Assembly: GCF_001640805.2 (NCBI RefSeq)
Contig: NC_066838.1
Span: 21,652,557-21,716,556 of the forward strand
Length of the DNA stretch: 64,000 nt
Direction: 5' to 3'
DNA from: Lates calcarifer
Taxonomy: Eukaryota > Chordata > Actinopteri > Centropomidae
In this document: positions 1 to 9,849 of the stretch, piece after piece
How positions within the stretch are numbered: the first letter of the stretch is position 1
Layout of the letters: each line of letters starts with the position of its first letter
Notes under the pieces: generated by a model
What the model was told of the DNA's origin: nothing
The model's database searches: none
What the model saw: the letters and a program-made list of their open reading frames with translations, nothing else
Program-made: the position numbers and the translations under genes

Positions 1-155
1 AAAATCATGAAAAAATGTCATAGATATAGTAAGGTGTCAAAAATCATGAAAAATGTCAAAAATCATGAAAAAATGTCATAGTATAGTAAGGTGTCAAAAA
101 TCATGAAAAAATGTCATAGTATAGTAAAGTGTCAAAAACCATGAAAAATGCAGAA
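1..155. repeat. 38-bp minisatellite, truncated by window edge
   Basis: About three and a half copies of an AT-rich unit of roughly 38 bp, with core words ATCATGAAAAAATGTCATAG and TATAGTAAGGTGTC. One copy is shortened to about 19 bp. The array runs off the left edge. A diverged single copy recurs near 525-595, so the array probably expanded locally. Nothing else is visible from 156 to 608 except an AATAAA on the minus strand (267-272) that could end the transcript described at 609-2581. Confidence 0.8.
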
Positions 156-608
156 ATGCGAAATATTCTCTACTTGCAGTTTGCAATTGAAATGTATAAT
201 TGAGGCTAAAAACTAATCTCTGGCTAAAAATATAAAGTAAACAGACTAGCAAAATATTCAGAAGTATTTATTTGAGTAAGATATCATCTGTTCCACAACA
301 GGAAAATTCAGTGTTGCAACAGCAAAAATAGAAAAGGGCATTATATAAAACAACACAATATATAAAAATTCTAAACAATATGAACAGTAAACAGGACTAT
401 GTACACAGTAATAGATTGGATTTGAGTACTGATATTGCACTGTTTGAAACAGAAAAATACCAAAATGAAAATCTAACCTAACCCACAAACACTGTGTACT
501 TGAAATAGTTTCTATACTATATAGTGAGGTGTCAAAAATCATTAAGTATAGTTAGGCATAAAACCTTCAAAAAAATGTCAGGATAGTATGTTGTAAAAAT
601 ATTTTGCA

Positions 609-2581
609 TTACTGATCAGTCTCTGTGATTAATACGTTCTTGTCTCTGCAGGAGGAGGAGAACAGCTGAAGACCTGAAATGGATGAAAGAAAACAAAAGC
701 GTTACAACATTGTTAATTAGATAAAAGACCTCCACCATCTAACTGCTGTCAACAGTGTTGGTTTCCTGTTGTTGAAGTGAAAACACCATTCTTTACCGTC
801 TATAATGTAGTCATGGGCACATTTTCCAACGACTAATGTCTTTACTTAACACCTGTGAGAACATTCAACTGCTTATGATACAACTATTTAATTAATAATT
901 GTATCACAAGCAGTTAAATGATCACAAAGATGCTCAGTGGACATGTTTATCTTGAAAATGTGCTCATAACTACATTAACTCTAACCAGCTCTAACAATTG
1001 TTTCCTTGTGGTCAAATGTCTGTCATTATCTTTGCTGTAATTTGTTAAATCTTATCTGGAATACAATCACAAAGTTTCTTCCCCAACTTTTGAGTTGCAT
1101 TTCTCTTTTTTGAGACGGATATACAAATCATGTTACTGCATTTCAAGAAAAATGTCATGATTCTAATTTTTAAATATTTTAGACTTAACTTTAAAAAGGT
1201 TTTACACTCACTGTTCAGACATATTTTTAAAAAACTTGTGTTGTGTAATATATTTTTGAAGGTATTATACTTAAAAACTTTCAATTTAATCATGAAAGGT
1301 TTTATAATTTTTTGCAGCTACATTGTTGAAAAACACTAATTAATACTGATAAGTTACAACAGCTTTAATGCGTTGCTATTTATTCCAGACAAGAGGTTTT
1401 AAACTGCAGCTGAGATAATGACAGAGTCAGACTGAAAAGAATAAACTAACAAACACTGACCTTCTGGAAATGTCTTCACATCTGTCTCTTCTCTCTGTGG
1501 TTTAATGGTTAAAGTGTGAATCCTGTGGAGAAAAACACAACAAACATTAATGTAAAGATGTGACCTTTAAGAAATCAAAATAAAGGCACTGAGTGTTTCT
1601 GGGTATTGAACTTCAAACTGTCAAAACATACAGAAGTAAAAGACACTAAATCTACAAAGAAACCAGAGTGAGGACTAACTGGTTCTGGACTAATCAGAAC
1701 TAGTCCAAGAGTCAAATTTGACTCCACTAGCTCCTGATATTCACACAACAGCAGTGGATGGAAATGTTTTTTCTCCAAAATCTGTTAAAATTTGAACTAA
1801 ATTTGGTTGTTAGAAGCTAAACTGAAGAAAAATGACAGTGTTTCTAGCGTGACACTGAACTGAATAAGTTCTTTATATTTTTATGATTTACTGTGCTAAT
1901 GAGAAAGACCGAGAGAGGGAGAAAGTGTGGTAGAAAATCAGTGCTCAGTGTCCACCTTTCAATATGTATTAATTTGCAGTAGAACAATTTTACATGTATC
2001 CTTACACAGTTACACAATGATTATAATGGTTGAAGGATTCCATCTCACAATAACAGAGGTTTGTTTGGGGAACAGGAAGCCCTCAAGGATACATTAGTGT
2101 TAAATGACAGGTCAGGTTGACCCATTGTGATGATAAAGAATGCTGTTTACCATAAATGTTCTCAGATGAACCAAAAACCGGCCTTTGGAAAGCACCAAAC
2201 TGTGCCGGGAACATTGAGCACGAATCTTCTTGTTCACAGATTTGCCATATTTGGTTATGATTTGACCATCAGACCAGGTCACTGGGTATGGTCAGGTTCA
2301 TTAGAAATACACTATCATTAGTGGATCAAATTGCAGTAGGATGATAGTAGAGAGGGATCAAAGTGTCAGTGTCTTTCTGTACAGAAACACCAGGCTCAAT
2401 AAAGTTTGTGTGAAGACCCTCATCCTACTGCTTTGTCTCTTTAAGTTTTTGAAGCTGTTTGTGGTGAAGCTGTGGTGAAACTGTAAAGCTGTTTGTAAAT
2501 TACCTGGACGTCTCAGTCCTAGTGTCAAAGAACTTCTTCACTGTACAAAGACGACTGCGATCATGGACGAAGTGGTGACAT
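609..2581 (-). CDS. Unrecognised three-exon reading frame (3' end of a gene or a non-coding transcript)
   Basis: Three minus-strand segments with good splice borders share one open frame: exon A 2504-2581 (acceptor CCTCCAG, donor GTAATT), exon B 1461-1522 (acceptor CTCCACAG, donor GTCAGT), and exon C from 673 (acceptor CATTTCAG) to a TAA at 609-611. The junction phases agree, giving about 66 residues. Exon A includes CHHFVHDRSRLCTVKKFFD and exon C ends in ITETDQ. A poly(A) signal lies at 267-272. The most likely 5' exon is at 5818-6060, but splicing it directly to exon A gives no in-frame ATG, so either an exon is missing or the RNA is non-coding. I do not recognise the protein. An open frame of this length through three short exons is suggestive but could arise by chance. 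Confidence 0.32.
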
Positions 2582-3023
2582 CTGGAGGAAATAAGAAGAG
2601 AAATACACAAAGGAAAATGATCAGTACACTATGACCTATTCCTCATCAACAGTTCATCCCCAAAACACACAAACATTCAACATTACAGCCAAACCAGAAC
2701 ATTTTTCAAACGTTAGGAGTGTCTCAGAAAATGGGCTGTTTACTGTCACACATGACAAGAAAAAGCATCACATCTTCAAGAATCAGTAATTATATAAATA
2801 TATGGCAAAACATTAACTAAAATAATTATCTCAAATCTTATATTTCTATATTAATTGTCAACTAATCACTGGAGGAATCATGTATATTACTGTGAAATGT
2901 ATGATAAAAAGTTTCACTTCAGTAAATTTTTGAAAGCAGGGTTCTTAACTTTTTAATTATACTATTTTGACTTATAATAACATATAAAATATTATAATTA
3001 ATACTATTTTCTAACAATTTATA
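2582..3023. other. Intronic/intergenic, no gene seen
   Basis: AT-rich unique sequence to the right of exon A of the unrecognised transcript. I see no exon, RNA gene or clear repeat. Confidence 0.5.
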
Positions 3024-3744
3024 GACATGATTGGGGCTGGGTATCGTTAAAAACTTTTCTATACCGACACCAATACATCAACTTCGATACCAGTTCCTAA
3101 ACGGGACTTTTTTTTTATATACCAATTTTATAAAATCAGTTCAAAAAGGGAAATTACATTACATATTATTGGACGAATCTTGAGTTTTATTTTTCAGCTT
3201 TGGCATTTCTCCACTCAAAGCAGTTTTCTAACACTATAAAAATATACAATAAATAATTTTCAGTGTAAAAGAACTGTTGCAAACAAGTGACAAGTCAGTG
3301 TCTAATGCTCACTGCTACATACTAAGGACCTTTAAATATTCGTGCAGTTGAACACGGAGCAACTTGCTCTTAAACTGATTCCGTGCACGTTCAAATGCTT
3401 CAGCTAATTGGCCGCGTTGCCGGCCTTATCAACGATGTACTTTTTGCAAATAATGCATTGCGCACTACTGGCGTCAATCTTGCTAAAATGGAAACACACA
3501 CACACTGTAGTTCACAACACAGATACACGTGAACCCCGTCTGTTGGGCGTAACCCCGTAAGTATTTTTCCTGCATACCTCTACCGCGTGTTACAGCCGAT
3601 CACCGGCAGCATTATCAGATCTTGATCACGTGATTAACTCCTTGGTATCGAAACTTGGCACCGAAAAACAAGGCATGTTTCAATACCGGGTAGTATCGAA
3701 GTATTTCGGTCGGTGCCATAAAAGCACCCAGCCCTGGACATGAT
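3024..3744. mobile_element. Non-autonomous hAT-type element with 8-bp target duplication
   Basis: The element spans 3032-3736 (705 bp) and is flanked on both sides by GACATGAT (3024-3031 and 3737-3744), an 8-bp target site duplication as hAT transposons make. The ends are inverted: left TGGGGCTGGGTATCG, right (reverse complement) CAGGGCTGGGTGCTT. Subterminal words such as CTTCGATAC and CACCGAC recur near both ends. There is no transposase reading frame, so this is a MITE-like derivative mobilised in trans. It sits in the presumed first intron of the minus-strand transcript. Confidence 0.85.
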
Positions 3745-4264
3745 TAATCCGTTAATATTATATTCAATACTAAACAAATTAAATACCAAGCATTTAAATA
3801 ATAACACTGTTACTAACATTAATAAGTCAACTCATCAGCACATTTTTCAGACTGCAGCAGCTGAACGAGTAAACCTGGAGAACACAAATGAAACACAAAT
3901 ATCCTCATTAATAAAGAGTAGTTCACATCCAAAACCTGAACACTGTAGAAGTATACAACACTGAAAACTAAACACTAGAACTTTGACGATCACACACTGA
4001 GTTTTGAGGTAATAAATTAATTATGTTACTAGAATATGACTTTATTGATCTCAGAGAGAAAAGCCATTTAAAAAATAATTTTTATAATGATTTCAGTAAT
4101 CGCAGCTCATACATTGTTACTCTTGAGGCTTAAAACTTGTGGAGGAGCAGAGTTAAAATCTAGTTTTCAAGCTTTTAAATAACACAAAATTGCGTCGCAA
4201 AATTATCACAATGAGATGCAATAATTTCCAGACTGAAAAACACCAAATGGCCACAAAGAAACGT

Positions 4265-4510
4265 TAAATCACCTGAAACAGACACAAAACTACAAAGACA
4301 TAATACGATGCAAAACAACCACAGAGAAGCTGATCATAAGGAGATGTAAGGTAGGTAGAGACGCAAAACGATGCAATACCACCACAGATACATACAAAAT
4401 GATCACATCGATATGATAATCCGGCATAAACTGACTTAAAATGACCAAGATGCGACACAAAATTACAAAGCAGCGGTAAAATGTCTGCAAAATAATTGTA
4501 AAGAGATGCA
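4265..4510. repeat. Degenerate CAAAACAACCACAAAGAGA-type repeat
   Basis: Irregular copies of words such as ACAAAACTACAAAGAC, GCAAAACAACCACAGAGA and GACACAAAATTACAAAG are strung together. The same pattern occurs at 24425-24570 and, in a shorter form, near 5595-5640. It looks like an old simple or tandem repeat rather than a transposon with ends. Confidence 0.6.
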
Positions 4511-4535
4511 ATCGGATTTATAAACAAACAGACTA

Positions 4536-5399
4536 CTAAACAGTAGTGATGGGTCCGGCAACACCGATGCGTCGGCGCATGCGTCGAGCTCATAGAGCAA
4601 AACCCCGTGTCGGTGCGCGTATCGCTTCAAGAAAGTCACGTGACCGATACAGGAACTGTTTCGAACTGACACTGACGCGCCAAACTGTGTTTATAAGGAA
4701 GCGCATCTGTCAACGGGATGACGGGTTTAGATAACCTTTGGCAACATCTCGACATCGAAGTGGGCAGGCAGACCAAAAGTGCCACAGCTGATGCCATCCA
4801 GGAGGTGCAGAGATACCTGGCAGAGGGCAATATTGCCAGGTCCCAGGATCCTATGAGATACAGGGACAACCAAAAGACAATCTATCCAAACCTCTTCCGG
4901 CTTTCCTTACAATTTCGCTGCACTCCAGCCTCATCTGTGCCGTGTGAGCGGGTGTTTTCTACAGCTGGAGAAATTGTATCAAAAAAGCGTAACAGACCCA
5001 ATTTCAAAACTTTGGAAAAACTTATTCTTTTGAATAAAAATTTGTTTTAAAAAAATCCCAGTCCACAAGCATCCTCATTCACAACACGTTCACTTAGATT
5101 TTCACGTTATGATTCATGTTCACATTATTTATTGACTGTATCTAAAAACATCAAAGATATTTTAAATTTAATGAAGATATGAAATAATACCATAAAATAC
5201 AATGACTAAATTATATTATTGTATATACTAGGTCGTCAAATCAGTGTCAGTTGAGTCTGTTAACTAGGTTGCCTGTAGGGATTTTTAAGGTCCAGCAGGT
5301 GTCAGTATTCAGTGATACAGTATCGACACAGTATCAATACAGTTTGGCAATGTGTCGAAACGCTTCATGACGCCTCATCTACCCATAACTACTAAACAG
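4536..5399 (+). mobile_element. Internally deleted hAT transposon with 8-bp target duplication
   Basis: The element is 4544-5391 (848 bp), bracketed by perfect CTAAACAG duplications at 4536-4543 and 5392-5399. The ends are short imperfect inverted repeats: TAGTGATGGGT on the left and TAGTTATGGGT as the reverse complement on the right. Subterminal DNA is rich in GCGTCG/CGACGC words. It carries only the 3' part of a transposase gene (4718-5050), so it cannot move by itself. Intact flanking duplications suggest a fairly recent insertion. Confidence 0.9.
4718..5050 (+). pseudogene. hAT transposase C-terminal (hATC dimerisation) fragment
   Basis: The 110-residue open frame matches the C-terminal dimerisation region of hAT transposases and ZBED1-like proteins. 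It contains a YLAEGNIARSQDP stretch (about residues 32-44), followed by LFRLSLQFRCTPASSVPCER, VFSTAGEIVSKKRN and LEKLILLNKNLF. The SVPCERVFSTAG block is the hallmark of the domain. The BED zinc finger, the RNase-H-like catalytic core and most of the insertion domain are missing. The tryptophan usually found after the DPMRY motif is not present. The ATG is a chance start within the remnant, and the fragment is unlikely to make a functional protein. Confidence 0.85.
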
Positions 5400-5410
5400 T
5401 TACCACCCTC

Positions 5411-5738
5411 CACAACTCATGCCATGGACGCTTTAGTCACAGAAACACAAACACAACTCAGCCCACGCGAATAAAAACGACGACAAAAAGGAAAGAGGCA
5501 CCTTTAAAAGATAAGACTAATGCTAACGCTTGACTCTAATGCTAATGCTCACCACTAATGCTAATGCTAACAATCAAGTGTACAACAGCCAGGTAGAGAC
5601 GCAAAATGGTAGAAAATGACAACAAATAGCCACAAAACCTCCATCCATGTTAGGTGTCCACAACTCATGCCAGGGATTCATTTACAGAAACACAAACATA
5701 CTCTTACCCACGTGAAATAAACGACTGAAAATGGAATT
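5411..5738. repeat. Dispersed direct duplication of about 80 bp
   Basis: Segments 5411-5490 and 5659-5738 are similar: both start CACAACTCATGCCA and continue through CAGAAACACAAACA to an ACGAC-containing end. Between and after them, TAATGCTAACGCT words recur. This looks like a local segmental duplication upstream of the promoter at 6.1 kb. Confidence 0.6.
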
Positions 5739-5817
5739 AAACGACAGCATTACAAGGTAATGCTAACGCTCTCCCATAACGTTAATGCTAACGCTAGCCA
5801 CTAACTGTTTGCCTTAC

Positions 5818-6060
5818 CTTAGTGCCGCAGGCGCGTTCAGCTTCCAGCCTCACTCGTGTTCGACAAAAAAGCAGCTCCAGAGTTTGTTTTAGCATCCAGA
5901 CCTCTTCATTAACGACAAAAAAGCAGCTTCAGAGTTTGTTTTAACACCCAGACCTCCTCGGTAACAGCGGTTTCTCACGGTACTGGCAAACAGATGCAAT
6001 CCTTTGAATTTGGTTTAAATCTGTTTCCGACTTCGTTTCCCCGCCTCTCTGCGCTCCTCC
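5818..6060 (-). other. Putative 5' exon of minus-strand transcript
   Basis: The minus strand has a strong donor (CACTAAG then GTAAGG, exon end at 5818) preceded by CpG-containing DNA next to the promoter at 6.06-6.2 kb. The transcription start is not defined. Short frames with ATG are present, but none continues in phase into the exon at 2504-2581. It is probably a 5' untranslated exon or part of a non-coding RNA. Confidence 0.4.
5862..5965. repeat. 52-bp tandem duplication inside the putative 5' exon
   Basis: Units 5862-5913 and 5914-5965 both begin GACAAAAAAGCAGCT and differ at about ten positions. Each contains AGAGTTTGTTTTA and CCAGACCTC. Confidence 0.85.
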
Positions 6061-6211
6061 TCCTCCTCCTCCACGGCCAATGACGACGCACGTCGCAACC
6101 AATGACGGCATACGTCAGGTAACATTGGCGGGAAAATGCTGTAAGAGACAGTTTAAGCCTGTAATAAATAAATAAAATAAACGTTTTGAACGGATGACTG
6201 GTTTAACGAAG
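6060..6211. promoter_or_regulatory. Compact, possibly bidirectional promoter
   Basis: The stretch holds two forward CCAAT boxes (6077-6081, 6099-6103), each followed by GACG, an inverted CCAAT (6124-6128) overlapping an E2F-like TTGGCGGGAAA (6125-6135), and a TACGTCA CRE-like site near 6111. CpGs are locally dense. To the left, a minus-strand splice donor ends at 5818; to the right, AACGAAG/GTAAGT forms a consensus plus-strand donor with the exon ending at 6211. Together these suggest divergent transcripts from one promoter. Which stable RNAs result is not visible. Confidence 0.5.
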
Positions 6212-6494
6212 GTAAGTCGCCTGCATCTCTGTAACACCACAATTTTAACTCACAGAACTTAATCATAATGAATCATCAAAGAAATTACATTTCTATATTT
6301 ATCTAGTTTTTGTTTTTTTTAAACATATATGAACATGTGAGAAGTTCAGTGTCCCAGTTTGATGTGTAACATGCACAGGCTATTTTAATTACCAACCTGA
6401 CCCAGATATGGGGATGAATACATTCATTAAAATCTAATTTGATGACTGTCTTCCATGGTAATTATATGTCCACATGGTAGATGTTGTAATAAGC
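6212..6494. other. No gene seen
   Basis: AT-rich unique DNA downstream of the rightward splice donor. No second exon could be assigned. Confidence 0.5.
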
Positions 6495-7062
6495 ACCCCT
6501 GTTGACACCAAATTCTGATCTGACCACCTGCCTACCCCAGCAGAAATCCAGATTCACTAGACCAGACATTTTTCCAATGTTCAGGTGTCCGTTTTTTGTG
6601 AGCCTGTGTTCACTCCAGCATCAGATTTCTGTTCTTGGCAGACAGTAAGGGAACCAGGTGTGGTCCTCTTCCAGGTGTACTGTTGAACCTCCTGCACTTC
6701 AAGGTTCCAAGTGTTGGGTGCCCTCCTGTTAGCTCCAACAACTCTGGCCATCTGATCTCTCTATACTCAGCAAGTTTTTTTTACATTTTTATTTTTAGCA
6801 CCATGCTGACGAAACTCTAGAGACTGTTGTGAGTGAAAATCCCCAGAAATCAGCAGTTTCAGAAATACTCAAACCAGCCGGTCTGACACCAACAATCATG
6901 TCAAAGTCAAAGTCACTGAAACCACATTTTCCCCATTCTGATGTTTGATATGAACATTAACTGACGTTTCTGACCTGTATCTACATCAATTATGCTTCAC
7001 ACTGCCACCACTTGATTGGCTGATGGATGACTCCACAAAAAAGGGTGTTCCTAATAAAGTGC
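6495..7062 (-). mobile_element. Tc1/mariner transposon remnant, 5' part only
   Basis: On the minus strand the element starts at about 7062 with the terminal sequence CACTTTATTAGGAACACC. It runs through a decayed transposase gene containing the coding equivalents of a CCGGCTGGTTTGAGTATTTC segment and of the first catalytic block. The WSDES-type motif of Tc1 transposases reads WSSES here, so the first catalytic aspartate is lost. The copy stops near 6495 inside the gene, with the 3' half missing. Family placement is by recognition of the common fish Tc1 sequence. Confidence 0.75.
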
Positions 7063-7879
7063 TGGGCAAGGCTTTTGGTTACATGTTAGAAAGATCAGTT
7101 CATTGTTTTGTTATTTACACGTAAGCTGCTGATTCAATAAGAAAAACACAGAATACCACAAAACTTATACTTTTAATTCCAGTAGTGCAGCTCCATTTAC
7201 ACACCTCATAAACAGAAAAGGCAAGACTCAGTTCAAGGAATGAAGGAGCACATATGCAGCTAGATTTAGTCCTACAGGAAAGACAGAGCAAACTGACCTC
7301 AGGAGGAAATGCTGCATGTAGGTCATAAGAAATTGCTTGCAAGTATCCAATGAAAACATCATTTATGTCAGTAGTTCCCAACTGTTTTTATCAAATATAC
7401 CCACAGATTTTTTAAACACTAAAAGTGACATTAAAGTGGATTTTATTACAGAATTTTTGGCCAAGACTGGTTAACTGTGCAGTCATGCTACTTGGAGTGA
7501 CAGTTTACAATTAATGCACATTCACATATTGATGTTAACTTCACTAACTAGCAGCATCAGGTGAGTACAGGTGACACAACTGACTCAGATTAGGGGGAAG
7601 CTTGTGCTGTCTGATATTGGTTTAGTTGTTGTGACAGTACACTAAAGATCAACCTTACATCAGTTTGTATGAATTTTCCTCCTAAACACGAATATGTGGA
7701 TGTACTTTTTAAAGCTGAAACAATTACTTCTACCCTCTGGATAAGTGTAGAAGTAGCCCTGGTTTATGTGACATCCTTACAGTCTGTATAGAAAACACAA
7801 CATCTGTGGGGAAAATTCAACATAGTTTGGTCAGATTTGGTCTTAGATGCATGTCTTTGTTCCTGTTAGCACAGACAGG
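7063..7879. other. No gene seen
   Basis: Unique AT-rich sequence without a recognisable exon, RNA or transposon. It ends in a short CT microsatellite at 7884-7901. Confidence 0.5.
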
Positions 7880-7901
7880 TGTTCTCTCTCTCTCTCTCTG
7901 C

Positions 7902-9030
7902 AGATGTTTTACAGTAAACCTCCTTCCATCTTCATGAATGATGCAGGATGTAGAGAGTGTGATTCCTCTCTTGGCATTCACCGCGTGCCTTAATTGTATG
8001 GCTAATAAATCAAGGTCCGCCGTGAACACGAGGAGCGGCAATCCCGTCCCTCATCGAGGAAAGTTAGAGCTTTATGAGCATTTTTCATTTGACACACAAA
8101 GGACGAAGAAATCTCCACATACATGGCTTCACAGGCCTGGACGCCATTGCAGCACAACCTAAAATTATGATTTATAATCTGATCTACAGGAATAACAAGA
8201 CTCTAATTCAAACATCTGCACCAGACAGTAACAAGCTTCCTCTTCTTCCTCTTCTTGTCCTCGTTGATGATCACCCACTGAGGCTCCTCTTGTGCGGCCT
8301 CAGATTAACGCCATAATTAACTGTCCGGTGTGTCCAGTCCCGGCTCCGGTGTGAGCAGCTGCATGCCTTCATCCCGCAGAACAGCAGCTGATCTTCAGGT
8401 CCACAGCTGACACTCCTCTGTGGAAACAACCCTGCCTTACAGCGCTATGGTTTTAAAAAGAGAGCGAGAGATGGATCCGCGACAGGCCAAACACTACCGT
8501 CCACGGTGCTGGCATCGGTATGTGTTGGTGAGGCAGGCGGCGGACAGGCCCGCTGATGGTGTCCACTCAGGTTTCGTGCTTCAGTCCGGTCCAGTCTGGT
8601 TAAAACACCCTGCAGACCATTCCTCGGTTTTCTGGATATAAAGACATTTCTCTACATCAAACCTTCAGCCGTCCTGATTTGCGTGTGGCTCTCATGTCCC
8701 GGTCCTCATAGGCTAAAGCAATAACGTCATGACGTGCTACCAGACGCTGAATGCTGCTTCTGCCCCCGTTTACAGAGTCTGGGCAGACCGGGTTCATAGT
8801 AATCGGATCGGATCTGCTGCCGGCTGTAATGCAGTTTTCTCTCCCTTCCAGCGCTGTGGACGGAGCAGCACTGCGGGGCTGCGCGGTGCGCTGACCGGGG
8901 TGCTGAAACTGGACCCGCGGTGAATCGATGGAAAACTCAAACATGGCTCTTTCCCACTGCACAGGAGTTTTCCTCCTGTCTCCTCCTGCCAGTTTCAATA
9001 GTTTATGAAGCCCATGATACAACTGTTATA
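7902..9030. promoter_or_regulatory. Candidate regulatory block (CpG- and E-box-rich, non-coding)
   Basis: This is compositionally distinct, unique DNA. At 7930-8260 it has homeodomain-like TAAT words, for example in TTAATTGTATGGCTAATAAA, beside GC-rich words. At 8356-8361, 8385-8390 and 8404-8409 there are three CAGCTG E-boxes within 54 bp. From about 8460 to 8930 CpGs are frequent. No spliced reading frame is convincing; a 121-codon minus-strand frame (8657-9022) has no recognisable domain. The location beyond the 3' end of SLC17A9, where human has BHLHE23, fits a distal enhancer or an unannotated promoter. That is inference. Confidence 0.35.
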
Positions 9031-9849
9031 GTGTAATACAGGGGGGAGACTGCCTTGTTAAAGATTTAATCCACCAGTTTTACAGATCAAAGTTAAGGTC
9101 TTGGGGAGTGTTGCTGGTGGTTTTCAGTCTAACTTTTAAAGAGAGATAATGGTTTGTGTCTTTTAAATATTCAACACAAATCAGACCACATAGAAAAATT
9201 TGGTGTAGGAGATGACACCACAGTGGCATTTTGCCCCAGTCCACTAGGGGGCGCCTTGTCCCTGATGTGAAGTTTTATATTTATAGTTTTACTGTATTAT
9301 CCAGGTCTGTTTCCCAGTGATCTTTACAAAAGCTAATGCTCAATAACAGATCATTTCTCTGCTAGTATTTTAATTTGTTTCAATATTTTAAGATTAAAAT
9401 TAATCGCATGTATTTTTCGGGCTGGACTCTGAAGTCACAGAAAATAAGTGACACTGACAGTAACTTTTATTTTTTATTTGGCTTTTCCTCATATTTATCT
9501 CTTTAAAATACTTTTAAATCAGTATTTGTTGACACATACACTCATGGGTTCAGTCAAAATGTCATAGAGAGATGATTTAGTGATTCATCAAGACATTTTT
9601 TCCTTTTTCCAACATTGAGAAATATGGTCAGTATAATACAGACATGCTTCTTGGTGTTGTGTTGCTTTAACAGTGTTGTATTTCTACACCAATACATTGC
9701 TTGTGACACTATTATTTGATAATACTGACAACACTCAAGAAATATTAAGGAAAATGGATGGCAGTTTTTCAGTGATTGGACCACACCCTGAGAGATTAAT
9801 GCAAACAAATTCATCAATTAAAAACATTTCAGCTTATTAATGCAACACA
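9031..9849. other. No gene seen
   Basis: AT-rich intergenic DNA between the candidate regulatory block and the presumed end of the SLC17A9 transcript. No gene or repeat with clear ends was recognised. Confidence 0.5.

Noticed and set aside
1..155. Regularly spaced repeats resembling a CRISPR array
   Set aside because: Units are contiguous and AT-rich with no unique spacers, and the DNA is clearly eukaryotic: a minisatellite.
8657..9022. 121-codon minus-strand frame in CpG-rich DNA
   Set aside because: No domain, no splice-compatible extension and a composition typical of GC-rich non-coding DNA; kept only as part of the candidate regulatory block.
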